Positions 7,387 through 16,422 of a stretch of DNA of 64,000 nt are shown here, piece after piece (position 1 is the stretch's first letter; the number at the start of each line of letters is the position of its first letter). The translations under genes and the position numbers were made by a program. Source of the DNA: an uncultured Lachnospira sp. GTDB lineage: Bacteria > Bacillota > Clostridia > Lachnospirales > Lachnospiraceae. The notes beneath the pieces were generated by a model that searched no databases, had not been told where the DNA came from, and worked only from the letters and a program-made list of their open reading frames with translations. The stretch lies in assembly GCA_910587485.1 (NCBI GenBank), contig CAJUKN010000010.1:5444-69443 (forward strand), in the 5' to 3' direction.

Positions 7387-9444
7387 ATGTTTAGTAAGCG
7401 AAAATTGAATCAGGCATATAAGATAACAGGTAAGTTAAGAATAATATTTATTTTGCCAATTATAACAGGATTATTACTTATATTTTTATCCTTAGGAATA
7501 TTTGTTGTTAATACAAATGCTGGATATTTAATGTTTATTTTTACATCTATTTATATTGTAATAAATATTTTTTTAGTAATTTACCTTAGACAGAGTATGC
7601 TGCATGAATTGGTAGAATTTTCTTCTAATTATTCGCAGGTACAAAGGCAGCTATTATATGATTTTAGCGTTCCATATTGTTTGCTTGATGATAGTGGCAA
7701 GGTATTATGGATGAATAAACAAATGCAGGATATTACTGGCAAGAAAAAAGATTTTTGCAAAAATATTTATACAATATTTCCTGAGCTTACAGTAGATACA
7801 TTTCCACAAGAAGATGTTGTTCAAATAAAACTCAAATATAATGACAGAGATTATACAGTAGAAATGCAGCGATTTGTAGTGAATAATGTTGTATTTGGCA
7901 ATTTAAGCCATAGTGATAGTGAGAATAATTCTTTTATAGCAGTGTATGTATTTGATAATACAGACCTTAATATGTATATTCAAAAAATTAAAGATGAACG
8001 CTTTGTTGTAGGGCTTGTCTATATCGATAATTATGAAGAGGCATTAGAAAGTGTAGATGATGTAAGGCGTTCTTTGTTTATTGGATTAATGGATAAGAAG
8101 GTTAATAAGTATTTTTCATCAGGTGCAGCTATTGTAAGAAAAATAGAAAAGGATAAATATTTTGTCGTATTTCGATATAAACATCTTGAGAAGTTGATTG
8201 CAGATAAATTTTCTTTGTTGGAAGATATTAAGAATGTTAAAATTGGAGAGGAAAAGAAGATAACGCTTAGTATTGGTATAGGAACAGGCGCAAGCGATTA
8301 TGCTAAAAATTATGATGTTGCAAAAGCCGCCATGGATTTGGCACTAGGGCGCGGCGGAGACCAAGCAGTTGTTAAGGATGGAGATAAAATTACGTATTTT
8401 GGCGGTAAAAGCCAGCAGATGGAAAAGAATACAAGAGTAAAGGTACGAGTAAAAGCTCATGCGTTAAGGCAAATTCTTGAGACAACAGACAATGTATTGA
8501 TTATGGGGCATAAAATAGCCGACATTGATTCATTTGGTTCTGCAATGGGCATCTATGTTATTTGTAGGAAGTTGGGAAAGACTGCACATATTGTAATTAA
8601 TGAAGTTACAACAAGTGTAAAACCATTTATGGATAGATTTGTTAATAAATCCGATTATCCAGAAGATTTATTTATAGCAAGAGATGATGCAGTGGAATAC
8701 GTTAATTCATCGACAGTAGTTATTGTAGTTGATGCCAATCGACCTGTACTTACAGAGTGTCCTGAGTTATTGGGAAGTTGTAAGACAATTGTTGTGTTCG
8801 ACCATCATAGGCAATCGGTTGATTCAATAAAAGGTGCTGTGTTATCCTATGTTGACCCTTATGCTTCCTCTGCTTCAGAGATGATAACAGAGATGATTCA
8901 ATATGTTGAAGATGATGTTAAGATTAAGGCTTATGAGGCAGATGCGCTGTATGCAGGCATTAATATTGATACCGATGGATTTCATAATAAATCGGGTCCT
9001 AGAACATTTGAAGCGGCAGCATTTCTTAGGAGACATGGAGCCGATGTTACAAGGGTGCGAAAAATGCTGCGCAATGATATGGCAGAATATATTGCAGTTG
9101 CAAGGGCAGTTAGCAGAGCGACGGTTTATAATGATGCATTTGCTATCACTGTTTTTAATGGTACTGGTTTGTCAAGTCCAACAATAGGAGGAGCGAAAGC
9201 GGCAAATCAGCTTCTTGATATATCAGGAATAAAAGCATCATTTGTTATTACAAGTTACAATGATATTAATTATATTAGCGCAAGGTCTATTGATGAAGTT
9301 AATGTACAGCTTATTATGGAAAAACTTGGCGGAGGCGGTCATATGACAATAGCGGGAGCACAGCTTCATAATTGTACGATTGACCAAGCTGTACAGACAA
9401 TTAAGGATACATTAGACACAATGATTGAGGAAGGAGATATATAA
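7387..9444 (+). CDS. gdpP: Cyclic-di-AMP phosphodiesterase GdpP
   Basis: 685 residues. Degrades c-di-AMP to pApA at the membrane. Order: two membrane helices (about 10-70), a PAS-like sensor (about 85-195), a degenerate GGDEF domain (about 205-345) without the GGDEF motif, and a DHH/DHHA1 phosphodiesterase (about 355-685). DHH ligands are visible: DIDSFG (about 379), VVDANRP, FDHH (about 472), DTDGF, and the DHHA1 GGGGH loop (about 648). ATG 7387 sits 6 bases after GTGAGG; GTG 7375 is part of that site. Operon gdpP-rplI-dnaB is the conserved Firmicute order. Confidence 0.95.
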   Translation: MFSKRKLNQAYKITGKLRIIFILPIITGLLLIFLSLGIFVVNTNAGYLMFIFTSIYIVINIFLVIYLRQSMLHELVEFSSNYSQVQRQLLYDFSVPYCLLDDSGKVLWMNKQMQDITGKKKDFCKNIYTIFPELTVDTFPQEDVVQIKLKYNDRDYTVEMQRFVVNNVVFGNLSHSDSENNSFIAVYVFDNTDLNMYIQKIKDERFVVGLVYIDNYEEALESVDDVRRSLFIGLMDKKVNKYFSSGAAIVRKIEKDKYFVVFRYKHLEKLIADKFSLLEDIKNVKIGEEKKITLSIGIGTGASDYAKNYDVAKAAMDLALGRGGDQAVVKDGDKITYFGGKSQQMEKNTRVKVRVKAHALRQILETTDNVLIMGHKIADIDSFGSAMGIYVICRKLGKTAHIVINEVTTSVKPFMDRFVNKSDYPEDLFIARDDAVEYVNSSTVVIVVDANRPVLTECPELLGSCKTIVVFDHHRQSVDSIKGAVLSYVDPYASSASEMITEMIQYVEDDVKIKAYEADALYAGINIDTDGFHNKSGPRTFEAAAFLRRHGADVTRVRKMLRNDMAEYIAVARAVSRATVYNDAFAITVFNGTGLSSPTIGGAKAANQLLDISGIKASFVITSYNDINYISARSIDEVNVQLIMEKLGGGGHMTIAGAQLHNCTIDQAVQTIKDTLDTMIEEGDI

Positions 9445-9894
9445 ATGGAAATAATTTTACTTGAAGATGTGAAAGCATTGGGAAAAAAGGGAGAAATCGT
9501 TAAGGTTAGCGATGGATATGCACGCAATTATATATTGCCTAAAAAGCTTGGTTTAGAAGCCAATGCAAAGAATTTAAATGATTTAAAAATTCAAAAAGAA
9601 AAAAAACAAAGACAAGATGAACTTGAGTTAGCAGCAGCTAAAGAGTTTGCAGTAAAAGTGGAGGCAAAACCTGTTCGTTTATGTATAAAGACAGGTAAAG
9701 AAGGGCGTGTGTTTGGCGCTATATCATCAAAAGAGATATCATTAGCAGCAAAGACACAGCTTGGATTGGATATTGATAAGAAAAAAATGAAGCTGGAAGA
9801 GTCTATAAAAGCATTGGGTACCTATGAAATTGCATGCAAACTGCATAAAGATGTAACAGCAAAATTGAAGGTGGTTGTTGAGGAAGAAAAATAA
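9445..9894 (+). CDS. rplI: 50S ribosomal protein L9
   Basis: 149 residues. N-terminal MEIILLEDVKALGKKGEIVKVSDGYARNYILPK is the L9 signature, followed by the long connecting helix and the C-terminal RNA-binding lobe (GRVFGAISSKEI). Binds 23S rRNA at the base of the L1 stalk. ATG directly follows the gdpP stop, and its own stop overlaps the dnaB start by one base (TAATG), so the three genes are translationally linked. Confidence 0.97.
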   Translation: MEIILLEDVKALGKKGEIVKVSDGYARNYILPKKLGLEANAKNLNDLKIQKEKKQRQDELELAAAKEFAVKVEAKPVRLCIKTGKEGRVFGAISSKEISLAAKTQLGLDIDKKKMKLEESIKALGTYEIACKLHKDVTAKLKVVVEEEK

Positions 9895-11240
9895 TGGAAG
9901 AGGCTACAATTACAAGAGTTATGCCTAACAGTCTTGAGGCGGAACAATCGGTTGTCGGTTCAATGATTATGGACAGACAAGCCATTATTACTGCAGGTGA
10001 AATGTTGTGTACAGAAGACTTTTATCATAATCAATATGGCATTATGTTTCAGACAATGGTTGAGATGAATAATGAGGGTAAATCCGTTGATATTGTTACA
10101 TTGCAGGAGCGTCTTAAGGCAAAAAATATTGCATCGGATATATATAGTGTTGCATTTATTCGCGATTTGCTGGCAGCAGTGCCGACATCAGCCAATATAC
10201 GACAGTACGCATCAATTGTTAAAGAAAAGTCAATCTTAAGAAATATTATTAAAGTCAATAATAATATTGCGAACGCATGTTATGCAGGGGCACAGCCTAC
10301 AGAGGATATTTTAGCAGATACAGAAAAGCAGATATTTGAGTTGGTTAAAAATAAAGGGGAACATGTATATACGCCAATTGACAAGGTTGTTTTAGAGGCG
10401 TTAGACAGAATACAGGCAGCAGCAAAAAATAGAGGGGCAGTCACAGGGATTCCTACAGGGTTTAAAGATTTAGACAATTACTTATCAGGGCTTCAGCCGT
10501 CTGATTTTGTGCTGATAGCAGCAAGACCGTCTATGGGAAAAACGGCATTTGTATTAAATGTGGCAGAGAATGTTTCCATTAAACAGGGAATTACCACAGC
10601 AATCTTTTCATTGGAAATGTCCAATGTTCAGCTTGTCAATCGAATGTTAAGTTTAGAGTCTACTGTAGAGGCAGATAAGATAAGAAAAGGACGATTGGAT
10701 TCAAGCGATTGGGGCAAATTGGTTGAAGGAGCGGACAGTATAGCACGCTCTCATTTGATTATTGATGACACGCCAAGTATATCTGTTGCACAGCTTCGTT
10801 CAAAGTGCAGAAAATATAAGATGGAAAACGATTTAGGATTAGTTATTATCGACTATCTTCAGTTGATGAATGGAAGCGGCAAAGAGGCTTCCAGACAACA
10901 GCAAATATCGGATATATCAAGGTCATTGAAAGCATTGGCAAGAGAACTTGATGTTCCAGTGGTCACTTTATCACAGCTTAGCCGTGCGGTAGAACAACGA
11001 CCAGACCATAGACCGATGTTGTCCGATTTAAGAGAGTCTGGAGCGATTGAACAAGATGCCGATGTGGTGATGTTTTTATATCGTGACGATTATTATAATA
11101 AGGATACAGAAGTTAAAGGAATTGCTGAGGTTATTATTGCAAAGCAAAGAAATGGTCCGATTGGAACAGTTAAAATGGCTTGGATACCTGAACAGACAAG
11201 ATTTGCAGATTTGTTGAATAATAAAATGGGGAATGGTTGA
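9894..11240 (+). CDS. dnaB: Replicative DNA helicase DnaB
   Basis: 448 residues. Hexameric 5'-3' helicase of the replication fork (DnaC in Bacillus nomenclature). N-terminal domain (NSLEAEQSVVGSMI) and RecA-like C-terminal domain with Walker A ARPSMGKTAF (about 206-215), Walker B LVIIDYLQL and SQLSRAVEQRPDHRPMLSDLRESG. No intein is inserted. Overlaps rplI by one base; no ribosome-binding site of its own is needed if coupled, although GAGGAAG lies just upstream. Confidence 0.97.
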   Translation: MEEATITRVMPNSLEAEQSVVGSMIMDRQAIITAGEMLCTEDFYHNQYGIMFQTMVEMNNEGKSVDIVTLQERLKAKNIASDIYSVAFIRDLLAAVPTSANIRQYASIVKEKSILRNIIKVNNNIANACYAGAQPTEDILADTEKQIFELVKNKGEHVYTPIDKVVLEALDRIQAAAKNRGAVTGIPTGFKDLDNYLSGLQPSDFVLIAARPSMGKTAFVLNVAENVSIKQGITTAIFSLEMSNVQLVNRMLSLESTVEADKIRKGRLDSSDWGKLVEGADSIARSHLIIDDTPSISVAQLRSKCRKYKMENDLGLVIIDYLQLMNGSGKEASRQQQISDISRSLKALARELDVPVVTLSQLSRAVEQRPDHRPMLSDLRESGAIEQDADVVMFLYRDDYYNKDTEVKGIAEVIIAKQRNGPIGTVKMAWIPEQTRFADLLNNKMGNG

Positions 11241-11278
11241 GGTGGAAATGTAGTGGATTGGGATAGGAGAAGGAGTAT

Positions 11279-11764
11279 ATGGTAGAAGTAATTAATGGAC
11301 AAGATTATAAATCTATTAATTCAATGTTTGATTTATATAATATTGAATATGGAGAAAAATTCAAAGAAACAAATTTATTTAGAGATTCTTATAAAACAGT
11401 GGTTGATTACGTATTAAAATTAATTAATAATTCTATTGAAGAGTCTGCAAGTAATGAAATATATGTAGATATAAGAATAGAAGTTTTAGGTAGTAGTATA
11501 ACACTTGATAGTTATACAATGTGGCAAGCAAGCGAGAAAAAAATAGTGTTTAGAAATTATGGATATGCTGTATGTAAAGATTTGAATAAACTTAAGGGGA
11601 TTTTATGGGCAATAGTAAGTGAACTTTTTAAAAATGGTCAAATTCAAAATTGGCAACATTGTATTATTGATACAGGCGAATGGGATGGTGAATATGAAGG
11701 GTATATGTATGTGTATTGTAATTTAATATATGCAATTCAATTAAATAAATATAAAGAACTATAA
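11279..11764 (+). CDS. Hypothetical protein
   Basis: 161 residues, not recognised. No signal peptide or membrane helix; a mixed alpha/beta composition with Trp-rich C-terminal half (WQHCIIDTGEWDGEYEGY). Preceded by GGAGAAGGAG, 4-5 bases before the ATG, and followed by a strong terminator, so it is probably a real gene. It starts 38 bases after dnaB and could be its distal neighbour. More AT-rich than dnaB (Asn, Ile, Lys codons), perhaps a recent arrival. An immunity-type or accessory protein is possible but unsupported. Confidence 0.6.
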   Translation: MVEVINGQDYKSINSMFDLYNIEYGEKFKETNLFRDSYKTVVDYVLKLINNSIEESASNEIYVDIRIEVLGSSITLDSYTMWQASEKKIVFRNYGYAVCKDLNKLKGILWAIVSELFKNGQIQNWQHCIIDTGEWDGEYEGYMYVYCNLIYAIQLNKYKEL

Positions 11765-11830
11765 ATATATTAAAAACAAATAAGATAGAAATGCAAAACA
11801 TGGGTTTTATTTAACTAACATATCCTCCTA

Positions 11831-11861
11831 AAAAATCACAACAATAAATGTTGTGATTTTT
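11831..11861. terminator. Bidirectional terminator
   Basis: AAAAATCACAACA (11831-11843), loop ATAAA, TGTTGTGATTTTT (11849-11861): perfect 13-bp stem with A run and T run, between the hypothetical gene (+) and ferredoxin (-). Confidence 0.92.
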
Positions 11862-11914
11862 ATGTAGATAAAGGTAATGAATCCTTGTCCACACTATATG
11901 TCGTTTGATTAAAA

Positions 11915-12085
11915 CTACTGTGGATTAGGAGCGCCTACTGGACATACACCAGCACAAGCACCACAATCGATGCAAGCATCTGCGTTAATTTCCATATGAG
12001 AAGCACCTTGACTGATAGCTTCTACTGGACAGCCAGAAGCACAAGCACCACAATTGACACATTCATCATTAATTACATATGCCAT
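11915..12085 (-). CDS. 2[4Fe-4S] ferredoxin, clostridial type
   Basis: 56 residues: MAYVINDECVNCGACASGCP ... then IDCGACAGVCPVGAPNPQ. Two CxxCxxCxxxCP motifs bind two [4Fe-4S] clusters. Small soluble low-potential electron carrier used by pyruvate:ferredoxin oxidoreductase, hydrogenase and Rnf-type enzymes in anaerobes. On the minus strand an AGGAGG lies 9 bases before the ATG. Monocistronic and divergent from the DUF1858 gene. Confidence 0.96.
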   Translation of the reverse strand: MAYVINDECVNCGACASGCPVEAISQGASHMEINADACIDCGACAGVCPVGAPNPQ

Positions 12086-12245
12086 TACTATAATCCTCCT
12101 TATAATTCGTTTCCTTGATTATACGATATTAGAAAGTAAAATTCAATACAAAACAACATATAAAAGTTACTTTCTTTGTGACAATTTTTAGTATTATTTT
12201 TTATATTTAAAATAAATTTTTAATAAATAAAAATGGTGTAATACC

Positions 12246-12274
12246 TTGACATTTTTAATAACAACGATTATATT
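12246..12274 (+). promoter_or_regulatory. Putative sigma-A promoter of DUF1858 gene
   Basis: TTGACA, 17-base spacer, TATATT; about 100 bases upstream of the coding start. Confidence 0.7.
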
Positions 12275-12384
12275 ATGAGATAATATTAAAAAGATTAAAA
12301 TAGAATTTATATTTTATTGTTTTTAATGTTTTTTATAATGTTAGGACATACTATAAGTAAAAAATTTAGGAGGTAATATTGAAA

Positions 12385-12591
12385 ATGGCTAAGATAACAA
12401 AGGATACTACAATCGGCGAAGCAATACAAATGGATGCAGGCATTATTCCTATCCTTATGAGTGCAGGAATGCACTGTGTAGGCTGTCCATCATCAGCAGG
12501 AGAAACTATTGAGGAGGCTGCAATGGTTCATAATCTTGATTGTGATGCATTGATGGAAGATATAAACAATTATCTTGACTCTGTAGGCTGA
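12385..12591 (+). CDS. DUF1858 (hybrid-cluster-associated redox disulfide) protein
   Basis: 68 residues: MAKITKDTTIGEAIQMDAG followed by ILMSAGMHCVGCPSSAGETIEEAA. Matches the DUF1858 / TIGR03980-type family, with a CxxC pair (CVGC) probably forming a redox disulfide or binding metal. Often found near hybrid cluster proteins or electron-transfer genes in anaerobes; here a ferredoxin is divergent. AGGAGG ends at 12373, so TTG 12379 (5-base spacing) is an alternative start to ATG 12385 (11-base spacing); the family usually begins at the MxKITKD Met. Confidence 0.85.
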   Translation: MAKITKDTTIGEAIQMDAGIIPILMSAGMHCVGCPSSAGETIEEAAMVHNLDCDALMEDINNYLDSVG

Positions 12592-12623
12592 TTGATTAGA
12601 CAAGTTTATATTAAAATAATGAA

Positions 12624-12664
12624 ACAGAAGAACGATTATTTCTTAAATGGTTCTTCTGTTTTTG
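12624..12664 (+). terminator. Terminator after DUF1858 gene
   Basis: ACAGAAGAAC (12624-12633), 16-base loop, GTTCTTCTGT (12650-12659), T run. Confidence 0.85.
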
Positions 12665-12837
12665 TATTATTATGATATATAGTATAAAAATATAATATTT
12701 AAAATTAGGAAGTAAATCTTTAAAAGTTTTAGTAATAAAACTAAGAAATATCATATTGTTGAGTGCATAACAAAAAAATGATAATATATGTTTAAATTAT
12801 AATAGATAAAAAAATTAAAAAGGGAGGATTTATAGCA

Positions 12838-14973
12838 ATGTTAAAAAAATACAATGGGATAAAAAAATTTTTTTCTATTTTAATTGCAGGTATATTATGT
12901 AGCATATCATCAATATTGGGATATGGTCAAGTCGTTGTAAATAGTGAGATGGATAGTACTGAAAGTATTAAAACTGTAAAAAATGACATTGAATATGGAA
13001 GAAGTACTTATCAATTAAGAGAAGCAACACCAACAGATGTGGTTTCTAAAGATGATAGGGGGTATATTACTTTTGGCAAGTGGGTATGTGACAATGATAT
13101 TATAGTTACATTAGAAAATAATGTGATTACAATTAGTGGAAATGGAACACTTGGAAGTGACGTAAAAGAAATTATTTCAAAAACAATATGTAAAAAAGAA
13201 GGGGCAAATGTTCGATGTATTATTGATAAGGGGATAACAGAAATACCAGACGAAATGTTTTATAATCTCAAAGGTTTAAGCAGAATAAATATTTCAAATA
13301 GTGTGGTCAATATAGGTTCTAAGGCGTTTTATGGCTGCAGTAGTTTAAAAAGTATAAGTATTCCAAGTGGTGTAACATGTATAAATTATCAAACATTTAA
13401 AGAGTGTAGCAGTTTAACTAATGTAGATATTCCAAGTAGTGTGATAAATGTTGGTGACGATGCATTTTATAATTGTAGCAGTTTAACTAATATAGAACTT
13501 CCAGATAGTGTGATAAGTATAGGTTATGGTGCGTTTCGTGGATGTAGTAGTTTAATTAATATAGAACTTCCAAATAATATAACATTTATACAAGAGTCAA
13601 CATTTAATCAGTGTACTAATTTAAAAAGTGTAAAAATTCCAAACAGTGTAACAAGAATATCTCAGTTTGCATTTTCAAATTGCAGTAGTTTAACAAACAT
13701 AGAACTTCCAAATAGTATAACATATTTGTCTCGTGCTATATTTAGAGATTGCAGTAGTTTAACGGATGTAAAACTACCAGATAACATAACGGAAATAGGT
13801 AGTTATACATTTGAAAATTGTGTTAGTTTAAATAATATAACAATTCCTGATAAAGTAACAAATATAAAAGAATATGCTTTTAAAGGTTGTACCAATTTAG
13901 GCAGTATAGAACTTCCAGATAGTGTGACAAGTATAGGTAAAGAAACATTTAAGGATTGCAGCAATCTAAATAGTATAAAAATTCCAAATGGCATAACAAG
14001 TATAGAGGATAATGTTTTTAGTAATTGCAGTAATTTAAATAGTATAGTGATTCCAGATAGTGTAACAACTATAGGTAATGAAGCATTTAAAGATTGTGTA
14101 AAGTTAAATAATATAAAAATTTCAGACAATGTGATAAGTATAGGAAATTATACTTTTTCAGGATGTGTTTGTTTGAGTAGTATAGAAATACCAAGTAGTG
14201 TAACAAGTATAGGTAATGGTGCATTTTGGGGTTGTGGAAATTTAGACAGTATAAAAGTTTTAGAAGGTAATAAAATATATGATAATAGAGAGAATTGCAA
14301 TGCCATTATTAAGACGGAAACAAATGAGTTAATACGAGGCACGATAGATACAAAAATTCCAAATAGTGTAACAAGTATAGGATTTGGCGCATTTTCTGGT
14401 TGTCATAATTTAAGTGAAATAAAAATTTCAGACAGTGTAACAAATATAATGGATAGTGCATTTTTTAATTGCAGCAGTTTAAGTAGCATACAGATTCCAA
14501 ATAGTGTAACAAGTATAGGTATTGAGGCATTTTCAAATTGCCATAGTTTAAGTAGTGTAGAAATTCCAAGCAGTGTGATACGTATACGTAGTAATGCTTT
14601 TTCAAATTGTAATAATTTAACTAAAATTATAAATAATTCTTCTTCTGAACTTGACCTTTATGGTATTGCAGAAAATAATAAGGGCAATTGGTATCTTGAA
14701 AATACGGATATTGTAGTTACAGAAATTTCTAATGGACAAATTGCAATATATAAAATGGATACGGTGGTTTTTCAATATGGAGATGTTAATTCAGATGGCT
14801 CAATCAATGTATCAGATGGCGTTATTTTAAAAAAGTATCTTGCAGGAGTAAAAGAATTAAATATTAATGAGAAGGCTAGTGATGTCAATGTTGATGGTGA
14901 GATAAACAGCAGTGATGCAGTAATATTAATGAAACATCTTGCTGGTATGAATGTACAATTAGGAAAGCAGTAA
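12838..14973 (+). CDS. Secreted BspA-type leucine-rich repeat protein with C-terminal dockerin
   Basis: 711 residues. Hydrophobic signal (KKFFSILIAGILCSISSILG), a short beta module, then about twenty LRR_5 repeats of about 23 residues (consensus SVTSIGxxAFxxCSSLxSIxIPN; about 125-600), a LRR-insert segment (KIYDNRENCNAII) typical of this class, and a type I dockerin at the end (about 648-705: GDVNSDGSINVSD ... SDVNVDGEINSSD). BspA-type proteins are surface adhesins. The dockerin suggests docking to a cohesin scaffold or a shared calcium-binding module. Preceded by GGGAGG. Confidence 0.92.
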   Translation: MLKKYNGIKKFFSILIAGILCSISSILGYGQVVVNSEMDSTESIKTVKNDIEYGRSTYQLREATPTDVVSKDDRGYITFGKWVCDNDIIVTLENNVITISGNGTLGSDVKEIISKTICKKEGANVRCIIDKGITEIPDEMFYNLKGLSRINISNSVVNIGSKAFYGCSSLKSISIPSGVTCINYQTFKECSSLTNVDIPSSVINVGDDAFYNCSSLTNIELPDSVISIGYGAFRGCSSLINIELPNNITFIQESTFNQCTNLKSVKIPNSVTRISQFAFSNCSSLTNIELPNSITYLSRAIFRDCSSLTDVKLPDNITEIGSYTFENCVSLNNITIPDKVTNIKEYAFKGCTNLGSIELPDSVTSIGKETFKDCSNLNSIKIPNGITSIEDNVFSNCSNLNSIVIPDSVTTIGNEAFKDCVKLNNIKISDNVISIGNYTFSGCVCLSSIEIPSSVTSIGNGAFWGCGNLDSIKVLEGNKIYDNRENCNAIIKTETNELIRGTIDTKIPNSVTSIGFGAFSGCHNLSEIKISDSVTNIMDSAFFNCSSLSSIQIPNSVTSIGIEAFSNCHSLSSVEIPSSVIRIRSNAFSNCNNLTKIINNSSSELDLYGIAENNKGNWYLENTDIVVTEISNGQIAIYKMDTVVFQYGDVNSDGSINVSDGVILKKYLAGVKELNINEKASDVNVDGEINSSDAVILMKHLAGMNVQLGKQ

Positions 14974-15010
14974 TTATTAAAATATTTAATAAACAATTAG
15001 CACATCAAAT

Positions 15011-15049
15011 AAGCTGTCACATAATACATTTTTGTTTATGTGACAGCTT
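15011..15049. terminator. Hairpin between convergent genes
   Basis: AAGCTGTCACATAA (15011-15024) pairs with TTATGTGACAGCTT (15036-15049), 14 bp perfect. Probably ends transcription of the LRR gene; followed by TATTATACC, a weak U tract. Confidence 0.75.
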
Positions 15050-15105
15050 TATTATACCATGAAAAGCTTAATAGAAATAAGTTTATAGTATGTTTTGCAT
15101 GATTT

Positions 15106-16014
15106 TTATAAGTCTGAAATGGTTTGAATAGCACGATTTTTCACAATACAGTCAAAATGTTCATCATAAAAATATACAATATTGTTGTTTAAATTCTCTT
15201 TGCTTCCATATTCTGAAAGAATATTGCAGGCTTTATTATAAGATGTGTTGTTAATCAATGTCTTTCTTAAAACAAGATAATAGATGCCTGATACAGGGTC
15301 TTTATATAGAGAATTAATATCAGCATAAATCGTTTTTACTGCCATTGCAGCATTAGAAAAGGCATCAAATGAATCAAATTTAAAAACACGCATAATAGGT
15401 TCATGGTTTGCTGATTTTGTTGTTTTATTTTGGTCTGTATGAGATGTGTTATCATTTTTTAGATTGGTTTCACTAAGTGAGTCTTTAAGAGAAACAAATC
15501 CACCATTTCCAGAGGCTTCTTCAATACTTTTATTGAGGTAATCTTTTACTTTATTAAAAAGGTTAATCACATCATTAGCTGTGTCGGCAGAAGGTACTTT
15601 GACTTCACTATCCAAAGAATCCAGTTCTTCTGTAGCGGAAGGTTGTGCTATTTCTTCTGGTATTTCTTCCATAGAGTCAATTTGGTCTGAAAAATTATCA
15701 AATACATAATCTTCATCGCTCTCTGATTCATCAGAGAATCTTGAAAATCGAGTGTCCAATTCTTCAGGGTCTTCCACTTTCGTAACTATAAGAACGATAC
15801 ATTCAGCATTTACTGGTATGGCTTCAATCATCAAAGGAATGTCTTCTGCCTCAAAACCAAGCTCATAAGAGGCCTGCTGCATCATATCACGGAATAACTC
15901 TCTAGCATTTTCGCTGCCATAGACAAGCTCACTGATTTTTAAATGTCGTGAAGTAAGGTCACTTTTATTTAAAGTACACCTTATTTGGTTATCATTTATT
16001 TTTTCAATTTTCAT
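15106..16014 (-). CDS. mecA: Adaptor protein MecA
   Basis: 302 residues. N-terminal MKIEKINDNQIRCTLNKSDL and LFRDMMQQASYELGFE are the MecA substrate-binding domain; an acidic Ser/Glu/Asp linker (about 95-195) follows, then the C-terminal domain (about 205-302; FKFDSFDAFSNAAMAVK) which docks on ClpC. Delivers substrates to the ClpCP protease. Slightly longer than Bacillus MecA (218 aa) through the linker. AAAGGA precedes the ATG on the minus strand. Confidence 0.92.
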   Translation of the reverse strand: MKIEKINDNQIRCTLNKSDLTSRHLKISELVYGSENARELFRDMMQQASYELGFEAEDIPLMIEAIPVNAECIVLIVTKVEDPEELDTRFSRFSDESESDEDYVFDNFSDQIDSMEEIPEEIAQPSATEELDSLDSEVKVPSADTANDVINLFNKVKDYLNKSIEEASGNGGFVSLKDSLSETNLKNDNTSHTDQNKTTKSANHEPIMRVFKFDSFDAFSNAAMAVKTIYADINSLYKDPVSGIYYLVLRKTLINNTSYNKACNILSEYGSKENLNNNIVYFYDEHFDCIVKNRAIQTISDL

Positions 16015-16422
16015 AATAATCCTTTCATGCCACAGAACTTCATAATGGTGATTGATGTCGGCGGCTTAAATCCTGCATACTTTTGTGTTTTATGAATCCA
16101 TTTAATTTTATAGATATTTAAACGCTAAGTGTATTTGTCTAGTAAAAGTACAATAACTATAATATAATATAATACCCATTTTTAATGGATATGTAAAGAC
16201 AGGAAGTATGAAAAAAACATAAATGAAAATTTTTTCAGATGTATGTTTGTATTAAAAATGCAAAAAATAGATATTATAATAAATATAAAAAGCAGTATGG
16301 TGGTAATAAGTCAAATAAAAATATAATAGTAATAAAAATATAAAAAAAGTATTGCAATTCTAAAAGTATTGTGATAGTATAATAACTAAGCTGGTTGATA
16401 ACATGAAAGGAGGTAAAAGTTA
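16015..16422. other. Divergent intergenic region mecA / kinase
   Basis: About 400 AT-rich bases with no ORF. Presumably holds promoters for both genes; TATAATATAATATAAT-like runs near 16157-16173 could serve either direction. A strong AAAGGAGG lies at 16406-16413 and belongs to the kinase gene. A six-codon ORF (ATG 16403 to TAA 16421) overlaps that site. Confidence 0.4.

Noticed and set aside
7990..8420. Active diguanylate cyclase in the gdpP product
   Set aside because: The GGDEF motif is absent, as is usual in GdpP; only the DHH/DHHA1 part is catalytic.
13300..14630. CRISPR-like array
   Set aside because: Regular spacing of about 69 bases comes from 23-residue LRR repeats in a coding frame, without constant direct repeats.
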